Shown here: piece after piece, positions 16,066-28,010 of the stretch
Numbering within the stretch: the first letter of the stretch is position 1
Layout: each line of letters begins with the position of its first letter
DNA from: an uncultured Clostridia bacterium
Lineage (GTDB): Bacteria; Bacillota; Clostridia; Christensenellales; UBA1242
DNA: 57,469 nt
NCBI GenBank assembly: GCA_944376905.1
Contig: CALWEA010000008.1
Location: 1-57,469, forward strand
Direction of reading: 5' to 3'
The notes under the pieces: generated by a model
What the model was told of the DNA's origin: nothing
The model's input: only the letters and a program-made list of their open reading frames with translations
Database searches by the model: none
Made by a program: the position numbers and the translations under genes

Positions 16066-19000
16066 TTATTGACCTAGTTTGATATTGGCGAGTCTAATAA
16101 TCTCGGCCCAGTTATAATTTGAGGCATCGGTTCCAACATTATTTTCAGGATTATTTATAACTTCTGATATTGCGTTAATAGTTGGGTTTTGTGATGGTGA
16201 AATAATAAAGTCTGTTATTGCGTTATATGCATCCTTAAAAATACCTTCTGAATTGCTATTGTTTTGCATAGTGTCTAACAATGTTGACAAAGTTTCTCCT
16301 TGTGTTTCCAAATTAATATCTTCAATATTTGTTAAACTACTAAGTTTTATTGCGGAGTTAACAACATCAACAATATCTTGTTTTTGATTTTCATCTTGCA
16401 AGGCGTCAGCGATGCCATTGAGGTCATCTGCGTATTGAGGGTCAACTAATTGAATTAATTCTTTGTTTATCAAATTTATAGCATCGGTTACTTGTCCTTT
16501 GAAAAGTTTACTATTTAATAAAGCGTTAAAAATTAATTCAACGTCTTTATCTTCAAGTCCTGAATTTTCAAGCACATATTTAATATCATTTGTTTCAAAT
16601 ATAGCCTTTAATAAAGTTTTCTCTTTCCCTTCATGAATAATGGTTAATTCGTTTGCACGAATAAGTGCTGGTGCCAAATTTGAAAATTCTGTTTTCCAAA
16701 AATCAGAGGTATAGTTATTTGACAATGCTTCATCCAACGTAAAAACATCACCAAATAATTTAACTATTAAATTATCGTATATTGAATATGTTTGTTGATT
16801 GTTTGTGTATTTCAAGAAATTAGAAGTTGCCAAAATATCCAAAACATCACCTAAATATAAAGATGTTTCAGTAAATTTGCTATTAATAAATAAGGTTGCG
16901 TCATCTAAAATATTAGATTGGTCTGTTTTTTCAACGTTGTTAAGAGCATTTAATATGTTATTTGAAATATTTTCCATTTCAAACTTGAATGCGTTCCAGC
17001 CACTCCAAGAAAGATTTTTATCAACTCTTCCTAAATTTTCTCCCGTTTGTTCAATACTTTCTAGCCAAGAGTTAACTAAGTCAACAAATAATAATTTTGC
17101 ACTATTGGTATTAAATATATGTCCAATAGCAATTTCTAATTGATTTTTAGTTTCTCCTATTTGGGTCTGACTTAAATAAGTTATAGCGTCGCTCATATAT
17201 GAATTATCATTTTCTATTATCATATCAATTGCACCGCTTTCTCCAACAATTTTTAGAGCACTAAAAATATCTTTAAGTTCTGTTTTTGTTTCATAAACGA
17301 AATTATAATTTTCTAACAAATAGTTGATAACATTATCTAATATATTTTTAGGAGAATTTGAATTTGAAGGTGTATTAATTTCTTCCAAAATGTTTATTTT
17401 AAAAACTTTAACAAGATTTGTGTTGAATAAACTGTCGAATGTATTATTAAATAATGAATAATCAAATGTTTTAAAAGAGAAATTGTCTTGATTGTTTGAT
17501 GAATTGTTCTCGCTGTTATTTAATTGACTGGAAGCGGTATTGTTGTTAGAATTACTTTCAAAATAAATTAAAAGCGGTTTAATAGAGTTATAAAAATCAA
17601 TTAATATTTGAGAATCGGAATTCCATGATATATTTTTAAATAATTCAAAATCAACATATTTACTATATTGAGATTTATTTAGATAATTTAAAATTTGATG
17701 ATAGATGTTGTTGCCATTAATGGTTGATTGTAAAAATTGAGCATTTGAAGTGGCGTTGGCTAAATTGGCAAATTGTGAAATATAAGAAGGGACATCATAA
17801 GTTGCAAAAGAGAATTGAACCCCATTATTTTCTAATGAAAGAGAATAGATTTCTGCCAAAGACAATAAAATGTTTTTAAGATCAGTTGCTAGATTGTTCC
17901 AATTAATAGTTGAACTTTTAATTTTGTCTAATTGAACAGATTCCAAAGGTTGAGTGTCTTTTGACAAATTTTTATTTATAAAATCTAATAAAGTTGTTTC
18001 AAGGTTGTCAATTGCAATATTGAGAGCGCCAACTAAAACATTTTTTAAAGTGTTAGATTGAAAAAGTCCATTAAGGGCATCATCAATTAATTTTCCATTA
18101 TCTTTTTTTATTAATTCAAAAATTTGTTCGGTTTGATTGTTTTGTGATGTGTTGTCGATAACAATATCAGCCAATCCGCTTGTGCACAAAACCTTCATTA
18201 ATGTTACACTTGCCAATAAATCATTTTTTAAATTATTTGTAGCGTTTTCATCTTTCCAACTGTTTTCAACAATTTGTAAAAGTTCTTTTAATTCGTTAGC
18301 GTAAACTTGGTCATCAAGTTTTCCGCTTTTTATTGCGTCATCAATTAAATAATTTAAAATATCGCAACCAATAGAGCGAAAAATACCGGATTGAAATAAT
18401 GAGTTAATGGCGGTTTCCAATTTATTAAAATCTAAAGTTTTATAACTAAATTCAGGTGAAGTAAAGTCTAATTCTAAAAGATAATAAATATTGTCAAAGG
18501 TGTTGGCAAAAGAAATTAACTCATTGCTTAAAATAATTTTTTCGTTGTTTATTGTTGTTTGGGTTAAAGAATCAAAGCAGGCACTATCAAATCCCCCAAT
18601 CCCAAAAATTATTGAAGGAATACCTTTTGAATACGCTTGAAAATAAGAAAGGTACTCTTCACCAATTATAGAACGAATTTCTTTTGAGGATGGTGAAAAT
18701 TCTACATTTGTTTGTGAACTAGAATTTTGCAAAATATTACTATTTAGATTATCAACAAAGAGGTGAGATGGAGAATTATATTCAAATGAAGAATTAATAT
18801 TAGAGTGGGTTAAACTGTTAATTGTATTAAACTCATTGTTTAAAGAAAAAGTGTTAGAATTGAAATTATAAGAATTGTTGGCGGAAAGAGTTGTTTGTGC
18901 TTGATTATTTGATGTTGAATCGTTAGAAGTGGAAGATGAAGAGGAAGAAGACTGAGTTTGTGTTGTTAAATTATTAACCAAATTAACAACTCCACTAAAA

Positions 19001-19569
19001 GGAAGCATTAAAAGAAATAAAAAAACTAATGCTTGACAAGCGCTTATTAAACCGCCCCAAAAGCGATGTTTGTTTTCTTTAACTTCTGTCAAAATAACAG
19101 GTTGATTATCTTTAACGGTATAAACTTTCTCACCAAATTTGCTTAAAGGTTTTTTGTTTTTAAATACAATTTTTGAAATTATAACAAAAAGAAGCCAACT
19201 AACAAATTTACTAATAATCATCAAAACCAAAAAAACAAAAACATTTAAAATAACAACTGGAAGTTGTTGGACAAGCGTTTTGACAGCCTCGCTTGAATCG
19301 TATATATTTTTAATTTCTTGAATTTGTAATATTTGGTCTAAGATATATTGTGAAATACCAATTTTGTTTCCATCAATAGTCAACTGTAAATTTAATACGG
19401 CTGATGTTACGGACCCAGAAATAATAGCAGCAATACCGACGAAGAGCAAAAACAAAGCTATTCGTAACGTGCTTTTTTTAACTCCTCTTGCAACACCCCA
19501 TAAAAACCCCAAAAGAATAAACATGGCTAAAAGAACATCAAGAATTATAGTTATTAAAGTTGCTTGCAT
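16066..19569 (-). CDS. Giant CvpA-like membrane protein, 1167 aa
   Basis: The start is taken at ATG 19567-19569, 6 nt after GGAGG. The first ~200 residues hold four hydrophobic segments (about 3-23, 30-50, 105-135, 170-190) with the GFLWGVARGVKKS loop typical of CvpA/colicin V production proteins. CvpA proteins are normally about 160-200 residues. Here a Ser/Thr/Asn-rich linker is followed by more than 900 residues of helical, Asn/Leu-rich sequence without further membrane spans. Internal phrases recur loosely (SGxxDMIIEN, FxALLNSKLFK, KSGLADIVID), suggesting a degenerate repeat. CvpA homologues support envelope processes; the role of the long domain is unknown. It is a single-gene unit. Confidence 0.8.
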   Translation of the reverse strand: MQATLITIILDVLLAMFILLGFLWGVARGVKKSTLRIALFLLFVGIAAIISGSVTSAVLNLQLTIDGNKIGISQYILDQILQIQEIKNIYDSSEAVKTLVQQLPVVILNVFVFLVLMIISKFVSWLLFVIISKIVFKNKKPLSKFGEKVYTVKDNQPVILTEVKENKHRFWGGLISACQALVFLFLLMLPFSGVVNLVNNLTTQTQSSSSSSSTSNDSTSNNQAQTTLSANNSYNFNSNTFSLNNEFNTINSLTHSNINSSFEYNSPSHLFVDNLNSNILQNSSSQTNVEFSPSSKEIRSIIGEEYLSYFQAYSKGIPSIIFGIGGFDSACFDSLTQTTINNEKIILSNELISFANTFDNIYYLLELDFTSPEFSYKTLDFNKLETAINSLFQSGIFRSIGCDILNYLIDDAIKSGKLDDQVYANELKELLQIVENSWKDENATNNLKNDLLASVTLMKVLCTSGLADIVIDNTSQNNQTEQIFELIKKDNGKLIDDALNGLFQSNTLKNVLVGALNIAIDNLETTLLDFINKNLSKDTQPLESVQLDKIKSSTINWNNLATDLKNILLSLAEIYSLSLENNGVQFSFATYDVPSYISQFANLANATSNAQFLQSTINGNNIYHQILNYLNKSQYSKYVDFELFKNISWNSDSQILIDFYNSIKPLLIYFESNSNNNTASSQLNNSENNSSNNQDNFSFKTFDYSLFNNTFDSLFNTNLVKVFKINILEEINTPSNSNSPKNILDNVINYLLENYNFVYETKTELKDIFSALKIVGESGAIDMIIENDNSYMSDAITYLSQTQIGETKNQLEIAIGHIFNTNSAKLLFVDLVNSWLESIEQTGENLGRVDKNLSWSGWNAFKFEMENISNNILNALNNVEKTDQSNILDDATLFINSKFTETSLYLGDVLDILATSNFLKYTNNQQTYSIYDNLIVKLFGDVFTLDEALSNNYTSDFWKTEFSNLAPALIRANELTIIHEGKEKTLLKAIFETNDIKYVLENSGLEDKDVELIFNALLNSKLFKGQVTDAINLINKELIQLVDPQYADDLNGIADALQDENQKQDIVDVVNSAIKLSSLTNIEDINLETQGETLSTLLDTMQNNSNSEGIFKDAYNAITDFIISPSQNPTINAISEVINNPENNVGTDASNYNWAEIIRLANIKLGQ

Positions 19570-19788
19570 ACAAACCTCCATCAACAAAGCAATAAATAAT
19601 CAAACACAAAAAAGTTTCTAATTATTAATATACCTTAAATAAAATAAAATATCAACTAAAAAATAAATTTTAAAACATCAAAAAAAATCAAAAGATAAAA
19701 GAAAGTGTATAAAATTGTATTAAAAAAATTTAGTTATAATATAATAACTCAATAATGCATATATTACTATTTGTATAATAAACAATTT

Positions 19789-19818
19789 TATGTATTTAGA
19801 TATTTATCTAAATACATA
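19789..19818. repeat. 30-bp palindrome
   Basis: Arms TATGTATTTAGATA and TATCTAAATACATA are perfectly complementary around a central TT. There is no T tail, so it is not an obvious terminator. Confidence 0.85.
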
Positions 19819-20811
19819 TTGTAAAACAATTGTGTTTAATGTAAGTTGGTTTAATGATTGTTTAAGAAATGTAAAAGAAGAAACATTTATAAAATATTTT
19901 TAGTAAAGCGGATAAATTAAATAATAAATTAAAATGTATAATAATATATAAAAGCAAAAGTCGATGAAATTATTAATATTAAAAACATAAATTTTATTTT
20001 TGAATCTGTGTTAAATATAAGAAATTTAACGTTTTTCAATGTTGGTAAAATTAATGCTTTATATTTATTAATTATTATTTAATTATTTGTGAATTATTGT
20101 TAAATTATTAATAGTGCTGTGTTATTGTTTGTAAATTATACAGTAATTATAAAATGGTTTTATTTTTGTAATTAAAATAATTTTTAAATACATTTTAAAT
20201 TATATAAATTAATTTTTTAAAATAATTCATATAATATACATTATAATAAACAATTAATAAAAAATTTGTTGTGTAAAAATAGTTGTTATAACTTCATTTT
20301 AGTAAATATATCTTTTTAAAAATTTAAATTATTAAATTAAAGATTACTGTGTTTATAATATTAAAAAAGTATGTTGTGTAATATTATAAGGTAAAAAATG
20401 TTTGAATGCTAAAAATAAATTGAACTTTTTAAAATATTAAAACGATTAATAAATAAAAGACTTGCTAAATTAAAATTTAAATATTTGCATTATAAACTCT
20501 TTAAGTTTAATAATTTATAAAAATGTTTTGAATGTAAAGAACGGTGTTGTAAATTACAAATTAAAATTCTTTTTTTATATTTGTTGTTTTGTTTTGTTTT
20601 GTTTTGTTTTTAAACAATGTTAATTATTATATAAAAAACTTATTAATTTTAATTGAAAGTTTTGGTAATATTATAAAACAATAAAATTATACTTGATTTT
20701 ATAATGTATGATTGTTTTTAAAAATTAAAAACTTAAAAGTTGTTAAAATAAAGGATAAATAAGAAACACATCTTAATCAATGTTTAAGGTCTGGACTTTT
20801 ATGGTTTATAT

Positions 20812-20827
20812 TGTTTCACGTGAAACA
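20812..20827. promoter_or_regulatory. parS site 1
   Basis: TGTTTCACGTGAAACA is a perfect match to the 16-bp consensus bound by ParB. ParB-CTP clamps load here for origin segregation. Confidence 0.97.
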
Positions 20828-20845
20828 CGCTTGCTTGCAACAAAA

Positions 20846-20867
20846 TATTTAGATAATTATCTAAATA
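20846..20867. repeat. 22-bp palindrome between the parS sites
   Basis: TATTTAGATAA/TTATCTAAATA is a perfect palindrome that shares its TATTTAGAT arms with 19789-19818 and 39829-39850. Confidence 0.85.
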
Positions 20868-20998
20868 CTCTTATATAAAAGGTGCGGTTTGAGAGTTTAT
20901 GTTTTAAGCAATAAAATTTATAATCAGTATAATCAGTTTTATTTAAGTTTGGTATTTGACTGTTTATTTTTTAAATAATGTCAAATAATATATTTAAA

Positions 20999-21014
20999 TG
21001 TTTCACGTGAAACA
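20999..21014. promoter_or_regulatory. parS site 2
   Basis: A second exact TGTTTCACGTGAAACA, 187 bp from the first and 40 bp past the parB stop codon. Confidence 0.97.
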
Positions 21015-21015
21015 A

Positions 21016-21043
21016 AAAAACAACTTGTTTAAGTTGTTTTTTT
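21016..21043 (-). terminator. Terminator of the parAB operon
   Basis: AAAACAACTT-GTTT-AAGTTGTTTT with A/T runs on both sides lies 12 bp past parB and abuts parS site 2. Confidence 0.85.
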
Positions 21044-21052
21044 GTTTTATAA

Positions 21053-22006
21053 TTATTTTCTTTTATTAAAATTGCTTAAATCTTGGAGTGTTAATTGTTT
21101 GCTTTTAATAAGTTCAATTAAGTCAAAAATTCTATCTAAATCATCTTTCGAAAAATAATCTATATAAATTCTCCCTTTATTATCGTTGCCAACAACGGAG
21201 ACTTTTGTTGCAAAAACTCTTTGCATTTCTTCAACAAAGCTTGTCAATTCTGGACTTTGAGTGCTGTCATTTCTTTTTATTGTTGTATTTGGTTTGGTTA
21301 ATGCTTTAACCATTTTTTCCAATTCTCTAACACTTAAATTCTTTTCAACTACATAATTTGCCAGCTTAATTTGTTGATTAACATCTTCTATTACAACCAA
21401 TGCTCTTGCATGGCCGGCTGATAGTTTGTTTTCTTCAACTAATTTTAATACTTCTGGGTGTAGAGTTAGTAATCTTAATAAATTAGCAATATTTGAACGA
21501 CTTTTTCCTATTCTTTCCGCAACAATTTCTTGGGTAAAATGATATTCCTCCATTAATTGTTTGATGGCGCGAGAAGCTTCAATAGGGTTCAAGTCTTCTC
21601 TTTGAAGATTTTCTATTAAGGAAATTTCTTTTACTTGTCTTTCAGATAAATCTTTTATTAAACAAGGAATTTGATTTAGGCCTGCAATTGTTGAAGCTCG
21701 AAATCTCCTTTCTCCTGCAACAATCATATATGTGTTGTTTTCAGCTTTAACAACAAGGATTGGTTGTAAAACGCCATGTTGTTTTATACTATCTGCGAGT
21801 TCATTGAGTGTTTCTTGGTCAAATTTTTTTCTTGGTTGATTAGGGTTTACAATAATATTTGATATTGGTAAAAAAACCACATCACTTTCTTTAATTTGGT
21901 TGTTTTCAGGCTGTTTTTCTGAAATATTACTATTTGGGGCACTTTCTTCGTCGTAAATCGAAAGTAAAGCTTCTAGTCCTTTTCCTAACCCTTTTTTAAT
22001 TGTCAT
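21053..22006 (-). CDS. parB: Chromosome-partitioning protein ParB (Spo0J)
   Basis: ParB is a CTP-dependent clamp that loads at parS and organises the origin region for segregation by ParA and SMC. The start is the second Met, 8 nt after AAGGAG; the first Met is only 2 nt away. Residues 1-12 (KKGLGKGLEALL) are the ParA-stimulating N-terminal arm. The CTP-binding ParB/Srx domain carries NPNQPRKKFD and GERRFRA, then LIENLQREDLNPIE. The HTH around 120-170 reads TQEIVAERIGKSRSNIANLLRL, and the last ~50 residues form the dimerisation domain. It overlaps the end of parA by 11 nt. The two parS sites directly downstream confirm the assignment. Confidence 0.97.
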   Translation of the reverse strand: MTIKKGLGKGLEALLSIYDEESAPNSNISEKQPENNQIKESDVVFLPISNIIVNPNQPRKKFDQETLNELADSIKQHGVLQPILVVKAENNTYMIVAGERRFRASTIAGLNQIPCLIKDLSERQVKEISLIENLQREDLNPIEASRAIKQLMEEYHFTQEIVAERIGKSRSNIANLLRLLTLHPEVLKLVEENKLSAGHARALVVIEDVNQQIKLANYVVEKNLSVRELEKMVKALTKPNTTIKRNDSTQSPELTSFVEEMQRVFATKVSVVGNDNKGRIYIDYFSKDDLDRIFDLIELIKSKQLTLQDLSNFNKRK

Positions 22007-22823
22007 CGTCATTTCTCCTTACTTCAATTTTTGAAAATTTAGTTATTTTTTTATAACTGTCATTATTTCTTTGTAAAAATTCCTCAGCTAAATCCTTATA
22101 AGCGTCTGCACCTTTAGAATTTTTATCATATGTTATTATTGGTTCGCCATGGCTTGGTGCTTCGGCTAATCGGATATTTCGAGGAATGGAAGTTGTGTAA
22201 ACTTTTTTTCCAAAGAATTTAACTATTTCCCTACTAACTTCTGCTATTAGGTTAGAACGATTATCTTTCATGGTTAGAATAACACCTTCAACATCAAGTG
22301 CAGGGTTTAGGTGGTGTTTTATTAATCTAATAGTATTCATTAATTGGCTTAAACCTTCTAGGGCGAAAAATTCACATTGAATTGGTATGACAATAGAGTG
22401 AGAGGCTGTTAGTGCGTTAACAGTTAATAGTCCTAATGATGGTGGACAGTCAATCATTATGTAATCATACAAATCCAATATTCTAGCCAAGATATTTTTA
22501 ACTATTTTTTCCCTTGAACTCATTTGAACAAGGTCGATTTCCGCCCCAGCTAAATCGACAGTTGCTGGAATGATGTCTAGATTGGGAATATGAGTTTTTC
22601 TTATAACTTCTTTAACTGAACAATCTCCATCAATAACATTGTAAATTGTTTTTATATTATTGTTTTTTTCAATCCCTACCCCGCTTGTTGCGTTGCCTTG
22701 TGGGTCCATATCCAAAATTAAAACTTTTTTTCCCATTATTGCAACATAAGCGGCAAGGTTTATGCAGGTGGTTGTTTTTCCTACCCCACCTTTTTGATTT
22801 GCAAAAGCGACAATTTTACCCAT
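21996..22823 (-). CDS. parA: Chromosome-partitioning ATPase ParA (Soj)
   Basis: A 275-residue deviant-Walker ATPase of the Soj/ParA type. KGGVGKTT at about 10-17 is the P-loop with the signature Lys, DMDPQGNATSG holds the A' box, and DCPPSLG is the Walker B region. It forms ATP dimers on nucleoid DNA and is displaced by ParB to pull origins apart; in Bacillus Soj also acts on DnaA. RBS AGGAG. It is the first gene of a two-gene operon with parB. Unlike the usual order, mnmG, mnmE and rsmG are not adjacent (mnmG is 10 kb away). Confidence 0.97.
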   Translation of the reverse strand: MGKIVAFANQKGGVGKTTTCINLAAYVAIMGKKVLILDMDPQGNATSGVGIEKNNNIKTIYNVIDGDCSVKEVIRKTHIPNLDIIPATVDLAGAEIDLVQMSSREKIVKNILARILDLYDYIMIDCPPSLGLLTVNALTASHSIVIPIQCEFFALEGLSQLMNTIRLIKHHLNPALDVEGVILTMKDNRSNLIAEVSREIVKFFGKKVYTTSIPRNIRLAEAPSHGEPIITYDKNSKGADAYKDLAEEFLQRNNDSYKKITKFSKIEVRRNDDDN

Positions 22824-23373
22824 AATAACTCCTATTACGAATTATTATAGCACTTTCTTAACAAAATTTCAAATCTTTTATAAAAAATAGTTTAATAATC
22901 ATATTAAACTTAATCATTAATATGCAAAGTTTAAGGAATTAAATCAATTTTGTTTGAAATTGTATGTTTGGTTTTTAATTATTTTAATTATCAAAATTTT
23001 ATAAAATTCTACTTTTTGATATTGATTAGAAAAATATAAATATTATAAGTCAGTATTTGAAAATTTTAAAAAATTTTTGGTTTTAAATTGATTTTTAAAA
23101 TTAAAAAATTATAATTTTAAAATTTAATAATAATTTTCTTTTTATTGATAAAATAAAAAAATATGCAAATTTAAATTTTTATTTTTATTATATTTAATGT
23201 AAAATTTTAATAATTTTTATTACAAATAAAAAATCTTTATGTTATATTTTAATAACATAAAGAGTATGTCAATTTTTATCTAAAATTTAAATAATTTGTT
23301 TTATTTTGTAATTTTTCAGTTATAAGATTATATCTTTAATTGTTTTATTTAATTAGATTGTTTAACCATAAAA
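22824..23373. other. AT-rich gap upstream of parA
   Basis: No gene is seen. At 23234-23263 a perfect 12-bp hairpin (TCTTTATGTTAT/ATAACATAAAGA) is T-tailed on the minus strand and should terminate the gene ending at 23374. The rest is low-complexity A/T sequence. Confidence 0.7.
23234..23263 (-). terminator. Terminator of the SANT-like gene
   Basis: A 12-bp perfect stem with a 6-nt loop, followed on the minus strand by TTTTTTATTT. Confidence 0.8.
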
Positions 23374-24240
23374 TTAATTTTGTGAGTTTTGTTTTGGATT
23401 GCTATTGGCTAATTTTAAGTATTTTTTTAAACTATTAATTTTTTCAAAATTATTGGATAATAATGTTGCATTTTGGGTTCTTAAAATTGTTATTTCTTCT
23501 TTTAATTTATTTTGTTCATTAGATAATAAATCAAATTTTTTTCGTAGATTTAAATATTCTTGTTCTTTTGTTACTAAATTTTTAATTGATTTTCTTAACT
23601 CAAAATTAGCATCTTGAAGTTGTTTATAAATTTTTTTATCAAATTGTTCTATTGCACTTTTTTTAACTAAATTAACTAATCCCATAAATAAACTTTTGAT
23701 TTCTTCATCTGTTAATACAGGATTGTTACGATTTGGCATTTGAAGTATGTTGGAAGTTTTTTGTTGAAATTTAGAATTGTTATCAAACAATTGTTTTCTG
23801 CTATTTTTTATTGTTATAAAGCAATCATGGATTTTATTTTTTAATTTTAAACTTCTATATTTGTTTTGGAGGCGAAGCATTTCTTTGATATTTCCTTGTG
23901 CGACTTCAAGACAAGCACGGCGAACAGAATAACCTTTTTTTAATAAACTATTGATTTTGTTCATAGATAATTCAGTTTCTTCTATAGTAAAAAATTTTTG
24001 TTCAGTTTTTGTATGTGCAATTAAATTAATATTTAATTTTTGTGCTAAAATTGGATTTTTTTCAAATTCTTTTAATTTTAAATAATAAAAATTTCTAACA
24101 CTATTTTTTTTTCTTTTATATTCATTTGCAAATAATTCAAAAGCCTTAAGAAGTGGTTGATTGTTTGTTTTAAATTTTTCAACAAATTTAAATAATGTAT
24201 AAACTTCTTCATCTTTCCATATATTTGTATTTTTTTTCAT
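23374..24240 (-). CDS. Putative Myb/SANT-like DNA-binding protein with coiled coil
   Basis: 288 residues. Residues 8-58 (WKDEEVYTLFKFVEKF ... AFELFANEYKRKKNSVRNFYY) have the spaced aromatics and three-helix pattern of SANT/Myb-like modules. A second, weaker unit at about 82-135 begins with FTIEETELSMNKI. This arrangement recalls RsfA-type prespore regulators, although identity cannot be claimed. The last 80 residues form a coiled coil (LRKSIKNLVTKEQEYLNLRKKF). It has its own terminator, is probably a nucleoid or transcription factor, and is preceded by a modest RBS (CAGGAG). Confidence 0.7.
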   Translation of the reverse strand: MKKNTNIWKDEEVYTLFKFVEKFKTNNQPLLKAFELFANEYKRKKNSVRNFYYLKLKEFEKNPILAQKLNINLIAHTKTEQKFFTIEETELSMNKINSLLKKGYSVRRACLEVAQGNIKEMLRLQNKYRSLKLKNKIHDCFITIKNSRKQLFDNNSKFQQKTSNILQMPNRNNPVLTDEEIKSLFMGLVNLVKKSAIEQFDKKIYKQLQDANFELRKSIKNLVTKEQEYLNLRKKFDLLSNEQNKLKEEITILRTQNATLLSNNFEKINSLKKYLKLANSNPKQNSQN

Positions 24241-24358
24241 TTTAATCTCCTGTTGTGATTGTTGACAAATTTGATTAAGTTTATACTATTAATTTTATAA
24301 TTTATTTTACTTATTAATTTTATATTATTAAATTTTTAGTATTAACTATTTAGAAAAA

Positions 24359-25273
24359 TTAATTACAATCAAGTATATCGCATATTAAATTTTTGTTAAA
24401 AACTATTTTATAGGTTTTTGCTGTTGCACTTATAGGAGTTAAATTTTTTATAAGAGCAATTTTGTGTTCTTCTCCAATAGTTATAGGTTTAATTTCGTCG
24501 AACTCACCAAAAAATGAAGAAAAATGTGAGGGGGTTAGTTGTTGTTGTAACTCGTTTGTTAAATATGTTGTTGCTAATTTATAATCTTTTTCTCTAATTG
24601 CCTCGAAAAAAGCGATGTGATTTAAAAATGGTGCGTGATTTGCTGGTGCGCCATTTAAATATATACCCTCTTGACTTAGAAGTTTTATTTTGTTTGTGGT
24701 TATTTCAAATTTTAAAATTTCTCCATGTCTTGAAAATGTTTCTTTATCTTTTATAACTGTTATCAGTTGATTCTCTATGACAACTTTACCAATAAATTCA
24801 TAAAAAATTTTTTCATTTTTGTGAAAAGCAACTATGTAGTCATTATCGTAATAATCTGCTTGTAATATTATGGTGTTGTTTTGTTCATATATTTCAAAAT
24901 TTTTTATATGCTCTTTACATTCAAATTTGTAATTTTTTAAATTTTCATGTATTAAATAGCAATAAGGTTTTCCAATTAAACACGCAGTTAAACTTTTAAA
25001 ATTTTTTCCTAATAAAATATCAGGTGAATAAATTTTTGAAAAAACTGGTTCAATTATAATAAAATCTTTATATGATGTTGTTTTTATATTTTTATTTTGA
25101 TTAAGTTTATTAGCGGAGCAAATAAGCGTAAAAGGTAATAATCCTTTTTTTAAAGGATAAAAAGTTACAACAGTATTGTTGGGTATCAATAGGGTTTTGC
25201 CAGCTGGAAATTCTTGATTTAATCCATTGATTCCTATGACAATATCTTCGTTTGAATATAAATAGTATTTCAT
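24359..25273 (-). CDS. Hypothetical protein, 304 aa
   Basis: I do not recognise this protein. It has no signal peptide or membrane segment; an aliphatic stretch (GKTLLIPNNTVVTFYPL) is predicted beta. The first 210 residues look all-beta. A helical part follows (LNHIAFFEAIREKDYKLATTYLTNEL) and then a short C-terminal strand pair ending in CDILDCN. That helical-plus-strand ending resembles NTF2-like tails but this is weak. It stands alone, 120 bp from the SANT-like gene and divergent from the collagen-like gene. Confidence 0.72.
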   Translation of the reverse strand: MKYYLYSNEDIVIGINGLNQEFPAGKTLLIPNNTVVTFYPLKKGLLPFTLICSANKLNQNKNIKTTSYKDFIIIEPVFSKIYSPDILLGKNFKSLTACLIGKPYCYLIHENLKNYKFECKEHIKNFEIYEQNNTIILQADYYDNDYIVAFHKNEKIFYEFIGKVVIENQLITVIKDKETFSRHGEILKFEITTNKIKLLSQEGIYLNGAPANHAPFLNHIAFFEAIREKDYKLATTYLTNELQQQLTPSHFSSFFGEFDEIKPITIGEEHKIALIKNLTPISATAKTYKIVFNKNLICDILDCN

Positions 25274-27213
<1,940 letters not shown>

Positions 27214-27264
27214 TGATTTGTATTAAATTATAATTATGTTAAAAATAAATTGTATTAAAAAATA

Positions 27265-27299
27265 AAAAATGTCTAAATTTATAATTAAGACATTTTTTG
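27265..27299 (+). terminator. Terminator of the collagen-like gene
   Basis: AAAAATGTCT / AGACATTTTT with a 13-nt AT loop and a T tail, 50 bp past the stop codon. Confidence 0.85.
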
Positions 27300-27477
27300 T
27301 TATTTAAAATACTATACAATTAGGATTTTAATTATATTCGGTAATGTATAAAATTTTTACTTTTGTGTTAATTTTTTTTGTAGTTTAATAAAAATTTGAA
27401 AACAAAAAATATTTAAATAGATAAACATAAATAGTTTAAAACATGCGATTTGTAATTTTAAATATTATATAGTATTG

Positions 27478-27885
27478 GCACCAAATATAGAAGAAAAATA
27501 TACTTTGGTTAAAAGATATTGAAAATTGGGCAATTTTAAGAAGTTTGTGCGAATGCAAAAAAGTTGAAATAATACAAGCCGAAGTTATCCCAGACCATTT
27601 ACATATGCCAAGTTCAATTCAACCAAAGTTATGCATGCGTGGTTTTATTAGGTATTTAAAAGAGCAAAGCAGTATAATAATATATCAAAAATATGCAAAA
27701 TTGAAATTTTAAATATAGGCAAATATGAAATTTAATATAGAAATAGAGATTTTAAGTGTTTTGGATTTTATGTAGACATAGTAACAATAAAAAAATAAGA
27801 AAATGATAGCCGAATATTTGCAAATCAGTTGTAAAAAGAAAAAATGGAAAAAATACCAAATTTAAAAAGGTAGACTATTTTAAGA
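27478..27885 (+). pseudogene. Decayed IS200/IS605 TnpA transposase
   Basis: Conceptual translation with frameshifts and stops gives LRSLCECKKVEIIQAEVIPD then HLHM, a HUH-type metal site, followed by GFIRYLKEQSS and AKLKF. After a frame change comes GFYVDIVTIKK (the catalytic Tyr region) and ANQL..KEKMEKIPNLK. This order matches Y1 transposases of the IS200 group along their whole length. In-frame stops after KLKF and inside the C-terminus make it non-functional. No TnpB is present and subterminal hairpins are not obvious. The rest of 27300-28010 holds no intact ORF. Confidence 0.85.
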
Positions 27886-27972
27886 AATAATAAAAATTTA
27901 CTATTTAGACGGTGTTAGGTTGCATGCTTTTTTATTGTTTTTTTAAAGTATGACTTTGTTCTTTATATAAAA

Positions 27973-28000
27973 AACCACCAGATAACTGGTGGATTTTTAT
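27973..28000 (-). terminator. Terminator of the lipoprotein gene
   Basis: CCACCAG-ATAA-CTGGTGG with a T run on the minus strand, 20 bp past the stop codon at 28011. Confidence 0.9.
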
Positions 28001-28010
28001 TAGTTACATC

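Larger units (their letters stand above)
19570..21052. other. 1.5-kb intergenic region with parS sites and palindromes
   Basis: No coding frame is supportable. The region holds two perfect parS sites, two palindromes sharing TATTTAGAT (19789-19818 and 20846-20867) and a terminator. No TTATNCACA-type DnaA box was seen here. Confidence 0.75.

Noticed and set aside
19570..21052. parS region as the replication origin itself
   Set aside because: No TTATNCACA-type DnaA box was found there, while 46.8-47.0 kb has two; parS sites often lie tens of kb from oriC.
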